NCBI GenBank assembly: GCA_013151585.1
Contig: JAADHY010000580.1
Location: forward strand, 1-9,541
Origin: Planctomycetota bacterium
Lineage (GTDB): Bacteria > Planctomycetota > Planctomycetia > Planctomycetales > Planctomycetaceae
Direction of reading: 5' to 3'
DNA length: 9,541 bases
Within the stretch, counting starts at the first letter, position 1. The number at the start of each line of letters is the position of its first letter. Shown here piece by piece: positions 1 to 6,686 of this stretch. Under the pieces are notes generated by a model that had not been told where the DNA came from, made no database searches, and was given only the letters and a program-made list of their open reading frames with translations. Position numbers and translations under genes: made by a program.

Positions 1-2064
1 TCTCCGAATGCTTGCGCAGCGGACTGTTCCGCTGCCCGGAGCAATCTTACCTACTTTTCCCAGACCGCGCCAGTCAAAATTGCCAGACCCACTGGCATTG
101 CCTCCGATCCCCCAAAGGTGGTCGGTGTCGGTGATGATCACCTTGCGGCCGTCGGCGACCGGTGGGTCATCGCGATACCGCTGATCTTGCCCGTCTCGGT
201 CGCACGTTTCTTGGTGCGGCGAGATTGCTTCAGCCGGGCTGGCGAAGAGATCGGCATTGGTGCCGCGTCCGATCAATCCGTCCCACGTGTAGGACATCCA
301 AACCGGATGCTGCTTCGGCTTGCCTTTTTCGTACTCGTGGATGAACCGGATCATGTGAGCTTGCCATTCGGCTGACGCGCCATGGCTTTCGTTAGAAATT
401 TCGTAGATGACGTGGTCCAGGTCGTTCAGCGTATCGATCACCTGACGGACATAGGTTTCCTGGAGCCGTGTGATTCGCGGGTCGGACAGGGTGTGGACTT
501 CGTATCCCTCGCCGTCGCCGTTGAGGTCGCCGTCGATTCCGTTGATGTTGTTGAGCCCGTTGAAGGGGTGGGTCTCCCAGGGCGAACGCTTCCGCGTCTT
601 GCTCTTGCGAGCGACGCTGAAACCCTGGAATAACATCACACCGACATAAAGACCGCGTCGCCCGGCGGCTTCAACCCTCTCTCGCAGCCGTTGGAAATAG
701 GCCCGGTTAAACCGCGTTAAGTCAAACTTCGGCTTTCCGTCGCGAGCCGTACCTGGGCCGGTGCGCTGGAAGGGCAGCGGGCTGACTGTCATGACGCGCG
801 AATCCCGGAGAACCCAACTCGGCGACTCCCACGTCCAGAGGCGAAAGAAGTTGTGGTTGTGTTTTTGCAGGAAGCCGAGGAACTCGTCATAGTCGAACGG
901 CAGCCGCTTGCCGTCCAGCGTGGCGTCTTGAAGGTTCAGCCAGGTGTGCGAGCCGGCCAAATAAACGACACGGCCGGACGCATCGGCAAAGTAGCGCGGG
1001 TTCTCCGGATGTACCCGCAACGGCCCGGTGCTCCCGTTCGGCCTGCGCAACGGCCTTCGTTCCTCTCGCAGGACCGACCCCACGTGAGCGACGACCTGTC
1101 GTTCCACGGGATCGAGTTGGTCGAACAGCCGCTGCTGCCGCATGTCGAACGATCGCCGCGGACGGCCATCCTTCGCCCAGCGGTTGTCGCCGTTGTGGAA
1201 GCACCACCCTGCCGCTCCGCCGCGTAATGCGCCGCGTAGGTCCAACAGAAAGTCCTCCACGGTCGGCTGCCACCCTTTGCTGAAGTCGCGCCGGAACGGC
1301 TCTTGGTAATGAACTGGAACGATACGTCCCATCGCACGCATCCAATCCAAGTACTGCCGAGTAACGGAGGCGGTCTGACCAGGCGACTGCCGGTTGCGCG
1401 GGCGATGAGGGCTCAGGAAGTCCACCTTCACTGTGAAGAGGTACCGCCGCAGGTCTTCCTTCGAGCAATCGCGAATGTACGAGAGCGTTACGAGCCGTTT
1501 CGGGTCCGTCTGCTTGACGGCGTCGCGCAACGCGCGAGCGTCTTCGAACGAGACGTACTTGCTGCGAATGTTGTGTTCGTTGGCCAGATCCAAGTACCAA
1601 TTGCGCCAGGATCGCAAGTGCACGGACAAAGTCGTCAAGGCTCGGCGGTGAGCTTCGAGCGTTGGTACATGAGCGTTTCCAAGCCGACCTTCCCCACGCG
1701 TCACGGTCACGTCGACGATCAGACCACGCCGGTCACACTCGGCGAGCAGCCATTTCAACTGATCCAGGAACGGCTGCCGTACTCGGCCTTGATCGTCCAC
1801 TGCCGACACATTATTCCCAAAAGCGCTCCACGTCGCCCACACCCGAAGCCAGTTAAATCCCGCCTCTTGCATATCATCCAGATCCTGCCGGATGAATTCG
1901 CGCGACGCGCCCAAGGCGCCGTAATAGCTAAGGCCGCACAAAAAGGTCGGTCGGCCGTCGATGGTGAACTGACTTCCGCGAACGCCCAACTCCGCCCCGA
2001 AAGCCGCCGTCACCGTACCGACCCAAATCGCTCCGATCCACCAAGCCCCAGCTCCACGCCCCAT
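1..2064 (-). CDS. Secreted tandem two-barrel glycoside-hydrolase-like protein (C-terminus cut by window edge)
   Basis: The frame is open without a stop from the ATG at 2064 to base 1 (688 codons), so the stop lies outside the window. The start is supported by GGAGG six bases upstream and by the export signal that follows: a hydrophobic run after MGRGAGAWW with a likely cut after TAAFGA, about residue 24. Residues ~25-320 form a GH5/cellulase-like TIM barrel: FNWLRVW strand, LANEH with E163 at the acid/base position, and HYQEP with E255 at the nucleophile position. Residues ~345-688 form a second, different barrel of the DUF4038-like type: FFRLWTWE, YEISNES with E559 as acid/base candidate, and TDTDHLWG (D646, D648). 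The second barrel carries a DGDLNGDGEGYE loop resembling a calcium-binding EF-hand. The substrate is not predictable; a role in extracellular or periplasmic polysaccharide breakdown is inferred. Family assignment is from motifs by eye, not from a profile search. Confidence 0.85.
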   Translation of the reverse strand, partial: MGRGAGAWWIGAIWVGTVTAAFGAELGVRGSQFTIDGRPTFLCGLSYYGALGASREFIRQDLDDMQEAGFNWLRVWATWSAFGNNVSAVDDQGRVRQPFLDQLKWLLAECDRRGLIVDVTVTRGEGRLGNAHVPTLEAHRRALTTLSVHLRSWRNWYLDLANEHNIRSKYVSFEDARALRDAVKQTDPKRLVTLSYIRDCSKEDLRRYLFTVKVDFLSPHRPRNRQSPGQTASVTRQYLDWMRAMGRIVPVHYQEPFRRDFSKGWQPTVEDFLLDLRGALRGGAAGWCFHNGDNRWAKDGRPRRSFDMRQQRLFDQLDPVERQVVAHVGSVLREERRPLRRPNGSTGPLRVHPENPRYFADASGRVVYLAGSHTWLNLQDATLDGKRLPFDYDEFLGFLQKHNHNFFRLWTWESPSWVLRDSRVMTVSPLPFQRTGPGTARDGKPKFDLTRFNRAYFQRLRERVEAAGRRGLYVGVMLFQGFSVARKSKTRKRSPWETHPFNGLNNINGIDGDLNGDGEGYEVHTLSDPRITRLQETYVRQVIDTLNDLDHVIYEISNESHGASAEWQAHMIRFIHEYEKGKPKQHPVWMSYTWDGLIGRGTNADLFASPAEAISPHQETCDRDGQDQRYRDDPPVADGRKVIITDTDHLWGIGGNASGSGNFDWRGLGKVGKIAPGSGTVRCASIRR

Positions 2065-2442
2065 GATGCACCTCCGTTCGTGAACCACATTGCTCACCGT
2101 CCTCAGGTTGAGGCGCAGCTCCGTGGACAGTCCTGCCAGCATCGCCGACACAGCATCGTAGCCCGTGCTGCGCGACCGTCGGCTTGCCAGAAAAGAGCCG
2201 TTTGAAGCTCGGCACGAACTGGCAGCTTCCACGGCGGCCCCGTGACTCCCATCATCAATCGGGAAGGGACCTTCCACGCCGAGGACCGCTGCCCGCGTTG
2301 GAAAGTCCCTCGTCCTGGTCGAAAATTGCCGTCTCGTCCACGCTCCGACGCGATTCTACGCGAGCTTATCCGACCGCGAAAGCGACGGGACAGCCCGGAT
2401 TCCGTCACTTCTTGTCCGAGAAGCCGATGCGCGAACCCATGG
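2065..2442. other. Gap between the two minus-strand exported-protein genes, no gene seen
   Basis: No convincing coding sequence is present on either strand. A 145-codon minus-strand frame (2103-2540) is very rich in arginine, overlaps the end of the DUF4855 gene and resembles no family I know. The stretch holds the Shine-Dalgarno of the downstream hydrolase gene (GGAGG, complement of 2071-2075) and one long inverted repeat described separately. I see no clear promoter, so I cannot tell whether the two genes share a transcript. Confidence 0.6.
2266..2309 (-). repeat. Inverted repeat / RNA hairpin candidate in the gap
   Basis: Arms of 10 bases (2266-2275 and 2300-2309) enclose 24 bases. Read as minus-strand RNA the arms GGGACUUUCC and GGAAGGUCCC pair at all ten positions with one G-U wobble. 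Read on the plus strand the same position is a C-A mismatch, which hints that the minus transcript is the structured one. A further ACGC/GCGT pair lies just inside the arms. No U-tract follows, so it is not a standard intrinsic terminator. It could be a leader structure of the hydrolase gene or an mRNA-stabilising hairpin between the two genes. Confidence 0.4.
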
Positions 2443-4242
2443 TCAGGGGCGGTCCGAAAAGGCACGGGCCCTTTCAGAGACCGCTGTTCGCTGCAGGGCA
2501 CGCACCTCGATTTTCTCGACATAAACTCCCTTCGAGTCAATCTCGCACAAGATGTTCCAGCCCGGCTCTGGGCGGTCAGCGGCAGGGTTTTTCAACAAGC
2601 TTCCGCGCACACGACAGCTCAAAGTGGCCCAACGGCGTCTGGCGGTCAATTCCGCCAGCCGATGATACCGGCGCCCATCGTAAACGCGAACCGTCCCACC
2701 AAACTCGGTCCAATAGCTAAGACGCAATTCGAGCTCACGCTGGGGCGGGTCATTGATCAAGAAATTCGGTCCGCCCTGTCCTGGGTAATGCCCGCCGAAT
2801 CGAGCAATTCGACCGTCGTGCTCTTTTGGCGGCGCCCACTCGCCGTTGCCCAAGAAACAAACCCCTGGCCGATATCGCCGCACGCTTTCGTTATCCGCGT
2901 CGTCCGCCGCCACGGAGACCCATTCGACACCGATCCGTTCCCTCGAAATCGGGACTTCGCCTACTGACTCGATCGGCCGTTCCATCCACTGTAGCTTTTC
3001 CAAAACCGTGTCGGCATCGGCGATGTGTCTCAGAGCTGTCTCGCTCAAGGCCCCGCGTGCCTTCAACTCAGCGACCACTCGGTCGCACAACTCGCGCACG
3101 TCCGTAGGTGTCAGCTCGCCGTGAATCCATTTGGCCAATTGCGCGTAGTACGGGCGGGTCTTCGGATCGGCCCCGATTTGGCAAAGGCTGTTTCCGTGGA
3201 AGTACGTAATAGCTGGGAAGCGCTCCCAGCGATAACGCAGGGCCGCGTCCAAGTTGGCCAAGAACACCTGATGCCATGACCAGACACGCGGGTTCAGAGG
3301 GCTTTCGCGTGCCATCGGAGTCATCTCGACACCGTGCAGACCGTACTTCTCCACGACAGCCGTTTGCTCCTCGAAGATACTCAGCGGCCGGCCCGGTCGC
3401 TGCGGGTTCTGATAGTTGATCTGCTGCGTGATGCAGTCGAATCCGAGCGTCCGAAGCGGATACCGATCAAAGACCTTTGCGCATCCAAAACAGGGAATCC
3501 AATGAAACAACAGGTCTTCCTTGTGGACACAGTCGGCTGTTTTTCGGATCAACTCGGCGTCGGTCACCATGCCGTGTGAGCCGCGGTAGGAGCGCAAGCC
3601 TTCACAACCCCAATAGAAACCGACCAACCGGGCGCCTGCCAAGCGACCGTGTTGCTCCCGTCGTCGCCACTGCTCCAGCGCCCGCTGCACGTACCATCGA
3701 ATCGCCTCGACTCGATCGGCCTGCCGGCTTAAGTCGAGCCATCGTCCGCCCACCGGGCCAAAGCGACTGTTTCTCGGGTCGGGATACGGAATGGTCAGGA
3801 TCACCTTGGCCCGCCGATCGGTGGCGCCCAGTCGTTTGCGGACCGCCACCATCGCCTCGCTCAGCCGCTCAGTCGTCGCCAGATACGCGCGGACCGCAGC
3901 ATCCCAATCGCTCAGTTGCGCCGGTTTTCGATCTCGAAGTGGCAGCAGATGGCGTCCTTCGCGACAACCGAAACCCAAGATCAAGAAACCGTCGAAAAGG
4001 AAGTCGACGGCGCGGCCACGCGAATCCCTCTCTGCAACTAGCCATCCGAGCTGATCGGCTGTCAGATCGCTTTTTGATGGACCGCCCGGTGAGGCGTAAA
4101 GCAATAGGATATGCCGAGCCCAAAGTCCGCGCAGACCGTTCGTCTTCTGCTCTGCAGCCCAAGCCATGCCTGGGATACTTATCGAGCAAAACCAGCCGGT
4201 GACCACTACCACCCAGCAAAGCCGCGAATGCCCAGTGACCAT
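2443..4242 (-). CDS. Secreted DUF4855-domain protein with C-terminal beta-rich domain
   Basis: This 599-residue protein has an N-terminal export signal: hydrophobic residues ~8-28, AWA at 27-29, likely cut after A29 or A30. Residues ~44-340 match the DUF4855 family as I remember it. The landmarks are HILLLYASPG, LFDGFLIL (residues 82-89), KVILTIPYPDP (146-156), VGFYWGCE (207-214, E214 in a conserved acidic place), FHWIPCFG, and LGFDCITQQINY near residue 270. Residues ~450-595 are beta-rich (ELELRLSYW, GTVRVYDGRRYH, WNILCEI, GVYVEKIEVRAL) and look like an appended carbohydrate-binding-type jelly roll. The DUF4855 family has no activity I can name; its fold and the two-barrel hydrolase downstream suggest glycan processing. 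The ATG at 4242 has only a weak GGGAG 11 bases upstream, but starting elsewhere would lose the signal peptide. The frame ends in TGA at 2443-2445, with no frameshift or internal stop. Confidence 0.9.
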   Translation of the reverse strand: MVTGHSRLCWVVVVTGWFCSISIPGMAWAAEQKTNGLRGLWARHILLLYASPGGPSKSDLTADQLGWLVAERDSRGRAVDFLFDGFLILGFGCREGRHLLPLRDRKPAQLSDWDAAVRAYLATTERLSEAMVAVRKRLGATDRRAKVILTIPYPDPRNSRFGPVGGRWLDLSRQADRVEAIRWYVQRALEQWRRREQHGRLAGARLVGFYWGCEGLRSYRGSHGMVTDAELIRKTADCVHKEDLLFHWIPCFGCAKVFDRYPLRTLGFDCITQQINYQNPQRPGRPLSIFEEQTAVVEKYGLHGVEMTPMARESPLNPRVWSWHQVFLANLDAALRYRWERFPAITYFHGNSLCQIGADPKTRPYYAQLAKWIHGELTPTDVRELCDRVVAELKARGALSETALRHIADADTVLEKLQWMERPIESVGEVPISRERIGVEWVSVAADDADNESVRRYRPGVCFLGNGEWAPPKEHDGRIARFGGHYPGQGGPNFLINDPPQRELELRLSYWTEFGGTVRVYDGRRYHRLAELTARRRWATLSCRVRGSLLKNPAADRPEPGWNILCEIDSKGVYVEKIEVRALQRTAVSERARAFSDRP

Positions 4243-4372
4243 GACGCCGTCAGCTCCCGTCCTCTTAGCCCAAAGAACATGCGCAGACTCCAGGAATCTC
4301 AGGGCAAAGCAACGGCGCCCGCAGGACCCGGTAACACTTCGAGCCAGCCCTGTGCGCCACGGTGCCAGCCTG

Positions 4373-4401
4373 GGCAGCAGACGCAGGCTGCGCCTGCTGC
4401 C
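4373..4401. repeat. 29-base near-perfect palindrome
   Basis: GGCAGCAG (4373-4380) is matched by CTGCTGCC (4394-4401), and inside it CGCAG (4382-4386) by CTGCG (4388-4392). One A/C mismatch lies between the two stems and a single G sits at the centre. This gives 13 base pairs of dyad symmetry. No T-tract follows on either strand, so a terminator is unlikely. It may be a binding site for a dimeric regulator or a REP-like structural repeat. Confidence 0.5.
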
Positions 4402-4515
4402 AAGCCGACAAGGGCTATACTCGGCCGGGAGCCGTCGTTCAACTCCGCGACCATGGCTCCGCCCAAATTGCCCAAAAAGCCTGTGCAGCGCGAATGTTGT
4501 CGCGCAAAGAGTCTA

Positions 4516-4536
4516 GCCAAGGGTCTCGCCCTTGGC
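4516..4536. repeat. Perfect 8-bp inverted repeat with 5-base loop
   Basis: GCCAAGGG (4516-4523) and CCCTTGGC (4529-4536) are exact reverse complements around TCTCG. Read on the minus strand the stem is followed by TAGACTCTTTG, which is not a convincing U-tract. The function is unknown; it sits 13 bases before the composite hairpin at 4550-4595. Confidence 0.5.
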
Positions 4537-4549
4537 ATCCCCGAGGGCA

Positions 4550-4595
4550 CGCGGTTTGGAGTGCGATGCTCCAGCATCGCTTGGGATCCAACGCG
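4550..4595. repeat. Composite hairpin element, possibly a dispersed repeat
   Basis: An inner perfect stem, GCGATGCT (4563-4570) with AGCATCGC (4573-4580), has only CC between its arms. It sits inside an outer stem of CGCG-gt-TTGG (4550-4559) with CCAACGCG (4588-4595). The layout of TTTGGAGTGCG, a small hairpin, then CGCTTGG resembles a short hairpin repeat that I recall as frequent between genes in Planctomycetes and Verrucomicrobia. That comparison is from memory and only one copy is visible in this window. Confidence 0.45.
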
Positions 4596-4767
4596 GCAGA
4601 GGGCGACCGCATTCGAGGAGTTCTTCCAACGAAAACGCGAACGTTATTCACGTTCTGCGCCCAATAAGAGTTTAGACCATGGCACCCGTCATGGGAACGA
4701 AGGGCGTACAAACAAGAAGAGTCCTGAAAGGATGGCAAAACCGGTTCGGCGTTCATCCGGGACGGTC

Positions 4768-4798
4768 GCGTTTTCGTGGGCTTGTGGCGTTTTCGGGG
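4768..4798. repeat. 12-base direct repeat with 19-base period
   Basis: GCGTTTTCGTGG (4768-4779) recurs as GCGTTTTCGGGG (4787-4798), with one mismatch and a period of 19. A degenerate third copy, GCGTTCATCCGG, starts one period earlier at 4749. Iterons of this spacing can be protein-binding sites, but only two good copies exist and chance is possible. Confidence 0.3.
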
Positions 4799-4801
4799 CA
4801 T

Positions 4802-4818
4802 CCGTCGCTGCGCGACGG
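4802..4818. repeat. Perfect 7-bp inverted repeat with 3-base loop
   Basis: CCGTCGC (4802-4808) pairs with GCGACGG (4812-4818) around TGC. It directly follows the direct repeat at 4768-4798 and lies about 180 bases upstream of the predicted promoter of the DksA/TraR gene. No T-tract follows. Confidence 0.4.
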
Positions 4819-4998
4819 GCCGAAGACGATGCCGCGTAGAAGAAAATCGTGCTGGTGTGGAACTCGGCGAAATTGGTGGCACGATCGGGTTTTCAACGAC
4901 TCGGACGAGCCAGGGCCAGCGATTCGGACTGCCGCGGTTTGCGTTAAAGTATGTGAGATTGTTCGGGAAGGCGCATCACGGATGATCACAAGTCAGCG

Positions 4999-5027
4999 TT
5001 GACGTGACCAGTAGAAAAAGGGATAAT
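4999..5027 (+). promoter_or_regulatory. Sigma70-type promoter of the dksA/traR-like gene and lspA
   Basis: TTGACG (4999-5004) and GATAAT (5022-5027) each match the consensus in five of six positions and are separated by the optimal 17 bases. Transcription would start near 5034 and leave a leader of about 48 bases before the ATG at 5082. The promoter also argues against the upstream in-frame GTG at 5004, because that codon lies in the -35 box. Confidence 0.7.
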
Positions 5028-5081
5028 ACGGGGCTTGGAGATTCTGGCAACAACGTGGCTCCAACCCGGGAAAGGCTTTGC

Positions 5082-5477
5082 ATGTTGAAAAAGTCCGAGC
5101 TGGATGAGTTTCGGCAGAGGTTGCTCGATTTACGCGCCCGACTTCGCGGTGACATGCAGCAGTTGACGGAAAGTGCGCTAAATCGCGGTGATACGGGCAG
5201 CGATTCGAAGAGCCCCACGCACATCGCCGAACTGGGGACGGACAACTACGAACAGGATTTTGCCTTGCGGTTCGTCGAGAACGAGCAAGAGACGCTGGAA
5301 GAGATCGATGCCGCGCTGAAACGGATCGAGGACGGGACGTACGGGCTGTGCGAGATGTGCTTGGAATCGGGCAAGCCCAAGTCAAAGGCCTCGATCGGTA
5401 AAACGCGTCTGCGCGCGATCCCCTTTGCGCGCAATTGCATTCATTGCGAACGGAAACGCGAAGAACTCTCGCTATGA
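5082..5477 (+). CDS. DksA/TraR family C4 zinc-finger transcription regulator
   Basis: This 131-residue protein (MLKKSELDEF...) begins with a long helical, coiled-coil-like region (residues ~1-85), including the LGTDNYEQDF and EEIDAALKRIEDGTYG segments typical of the family. It ends in a C4 zinc finger with C90-x2-C93 and C119-x2-C122. Family members bind in the RNA polymerase secondary channel and modulate initiation, often with ppGpp; that role is transferred from the family. The DxxDxA tip motif of E. coli DksA is not seen. The two cysteine pairs are separated by 25 residues, where I count 17 in E. coli DksA, so the finger loop is eight residues longer. The start at 5082 follows GGGAAAGG (5068-5075) and gives a normal N-terminus, whereas the GTG at 5004 would add 26 unrelated residues and lies in the promoter. 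The stop overlaps the lspA start (ATGA), implying translational coupling. Confidence 0.9.
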   Translation: MLKKSELDEFRQRLLDLRARLRGDMQQLTESALNRGDTGSDSKSPTHIAELGTDNYEQDFALRFVENEQETLEEIDAALKRIEDGTYGLCEMCLESGKPKSKASIGKTRLRAIPFARNCIHCERKREELSL

Positions 5478-6118
5478 GCCGAGTTCCGCTGAACCGGTAT
5501 GTCGCCTTTGTTCTGGTGGCGATGTCGGGGCTCGCTTGGGATTTGTATTCCAAGTCGGTCGTCTTTTCGACGTTAGGCTATCCCGGTCAGGCCAGTCACT
5601 GGGTCAAAACCTTTTTCGGCGGCTGGGTAACGTTCCGTCTTTACACGTCGTTCAACCAGGGCGCCCTGTGGGGAATGGCTCAAGGTTACACGTGGTTGTT
5701 CGCGTCGCTGAGCGTGGTGGCGTTTTTCGGGATTCTCTACTGGCTTTTCGTCGCCAGAGCGGCACGCAGTTGGTGGCTGACGCTGTCGCTGGCATTCATC
5801 ATGGCCGGGACGCTCGGCAATCTGTACGACCGCCTGGGACTGCCTCAGTGTATCCACCCGCTGACTGGGGAGCGGATTTACGCGGTGCGCGACTTCTTGC
5901 TTTTCACCTTCGGGGGATGGCCGTGGCCGGTTTTCAACTTTGCGGACGTTTTCCTCGTGACGGGCGCGTGCATGTTGGTGGTTCATTCGCTACTGGGGCA
6001 ACCGATGGCGGCGGAGGAACCGGTGCGCGAAAGTTCGGCGTCCTCAGGAGATGTGGCCGGGACCGACCCGTCCGCTTCTGACACGCGCAGCGTCAGGGCG
6101 GAAGCCCAGCGGTCGTAG
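5474..6118 (+). CDS. lspA: Lipoprotein signal peptidase (signal peptidase II)
   Basis: This 214-residue inner-membrane aspartic protease cleaves the signal peptide from diacylglyceryl-modified prolipoproteins. Four hydrophobic segments are visible, at about residues 9-21, 72-93, 100-112 and 153-172. The family motifs are present: WDLYSKS (D23, K27), FNQGALWG (N61), GNLYDR with catalytic D119, VRDFLLF, and FNFAD with catalytic D158. The insert between the two catalytic motifs (CIHPLTGERIYA) is longer than in E. coli, and residues ~173-214 after the last membrane segment are a polar, probably disordered tail. The ATG at 5474 overlaps the TGA of the upstream regulator gene by 4 bp. A longer in-frame start at 5435 would lie inside that gene and is less likely. 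The gene is followed by an intrinsic terminator. Confidence 0.95.
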   Translation: MSRVPLNRYVAFVLVAMSGLAWDLYSKSVVFSTLGYPGQASHWVKTFFGGWVTFRLYTSFNQGALWGMAQGYTWLFASLSVVAFFGILYWLFVARAARSWWLTLSLAFIMAGTLGNLYDRLGLPQCIHPLTGERIYAVRDFLLFTFGGWPWPVFNFADVFLVTGACMLVVHSLLGQPMAAEEPVRESSASSGDVAGTDPSASDTRSVRAEAQRS

Positions 6119-6150
6119 GCAGAGAGACGCCCGCGTCCGTTCCAGGCCGC

Positions 6151-6180
6151 GCAGCGCATCTCCGGGATGCTCTGCTTTTT
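6151..6180 (+). terminator. Intrinsic terminator after lspA
   Basis: GCAG-C-GCATC (6151-6160) pairs with GATGC-T-CTGC (6166-6175), giving nine base pairs with a single C/T mismatch and the loop TCCGG. Five Ts follow at 6176-6180. It starts 33 bases after the lspA stop codon and closes the two-gene unit. Confidence 0.8.
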
Positions 6181-6422
6181 GCGAAAAACCGTGCTCCGTT
6201 CTATTGGAAAGGGCGCGTCGACGTTCTACAATTCCGCGGGACGATCTTCCGAGCGATGCGCCGGGAGGCCGATGGGACGCGCCGGCTGATCGACTGCCGA
6301 GCCGCGTGATCGCTTTTTCTGACAGATCGAAGCGAGTACGGTTTATGTACGCAGATGGCTGACTTCGCACGTATTTTTCGGGATGGGTCTGTGCGCGCAG
6401 ACGCTCGGACGCGGGAATCACG

Positions 6423-6443
6423 CTGGCTGTCTCGAGACGCCAG
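6423..6443. repeat. 21-base palindrome centred on TCTCGAGA
   Basis: CTGGC-t-GTCTC (6423-6433) is followed directly by its reverse complement GAGACGCCAG (6434-6443). The ten base pairs of dyad symmetry are broken only by one extra T and there is no spacer. The lack of a loop suits a dimeric protein-binding site better than an RNA hairpin. Confidence 0.4.
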
Positions 6444-6567
6444 TCAGTTCAGTGCACGCCGCGCAGGGACCGACCGACAACGACGACGTGCGATTAGGCC
6501 TTCCGGACTTGCGATTTTGTTTGGGCGAAGTCCCACGCTTGAGCCCTTCTTTTGCTCCTGCCAGCAC

Positions 6568-6583
6568 CGCGTTATCAAACGCG
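6568..6583. repeat. Perfect 6-bp inverted repeat
   Basis: CGCGTT (6568-6573) and AACGCG (6578-6583) surround ATCA. There is no T-tract. A repeat this short could occur by chance in GC-rich DNA. Confidence 0.3.
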
Positions 6584-6686
6584 ATTCCAGTGTGCCGGTT
6601 CGCTTGCTGCTTCGCATCTTGACCGATGCGCGACGCTTCCTGAGGCAACAACGTCAGCTTTTCTACTCCACCCGTTGATCCAGCCG

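Larger units (their letters stand above)
4243..4998. other. Long divergent intergenic region rich in hairpins, no gene seen
   Basis: About 756 bases separate the divergent DUF4855 and DksA/TraR genes. Several frames stay open on both strands, but their predicted proteins are dominated by R, P, S and A and disagree with each other, as expected in GC-rich non-coding DNA. What stands out is structure: inverted repeats at 4373-4401, 4516-4536, 4550-4595 and 4802-4818, and a direct repeat at 4768-4798, each listed separately. I looked for tmRNA, RNase P RNA, SRP RNA and tRNA landmarks and recognised none. Confidence 0.6.

Noticed and set aside
1303..2205. Plus-strand open frame of 300 codons
   Set aside because: It is antisense to the hydrolase gene, has a low-complexity R/P/S-rich translation and no family features; the minus-strand frame has motifs, a signal peptide and a Shine-Dalgarno.
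1928..2215. Minus-strand 95-codon frame covering the start of the hydrolase gene
   Set aside because: It is one base out of register with the motif-bearing frame and stops soon after; I checked for a frameshift and the true frame is continuous from 2064 to base 1.
2103..2540. Minus-strand 145-codon frame between the two exported-protein genes
   Set aside because: It overlaps the end of the DUF4855 gene, is very rich in Arg and Ser and has no recognisable domain.
4111..4839. Plus-strand 242-codon frame
   Set aside because: It starts inside the antisense of the DUF4855 gene, covers the hairpin repeats and has a P/A/S/R-rich translation unlike any protein family.
5004..5081. GTG start giving the DksA/TraR protein 26 extra residues
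   Set aside because: The GTG overlaps the predicted -35 box, the extra residues are unlike family N-termini, and ATG 5082 has its own ribosome binding site.
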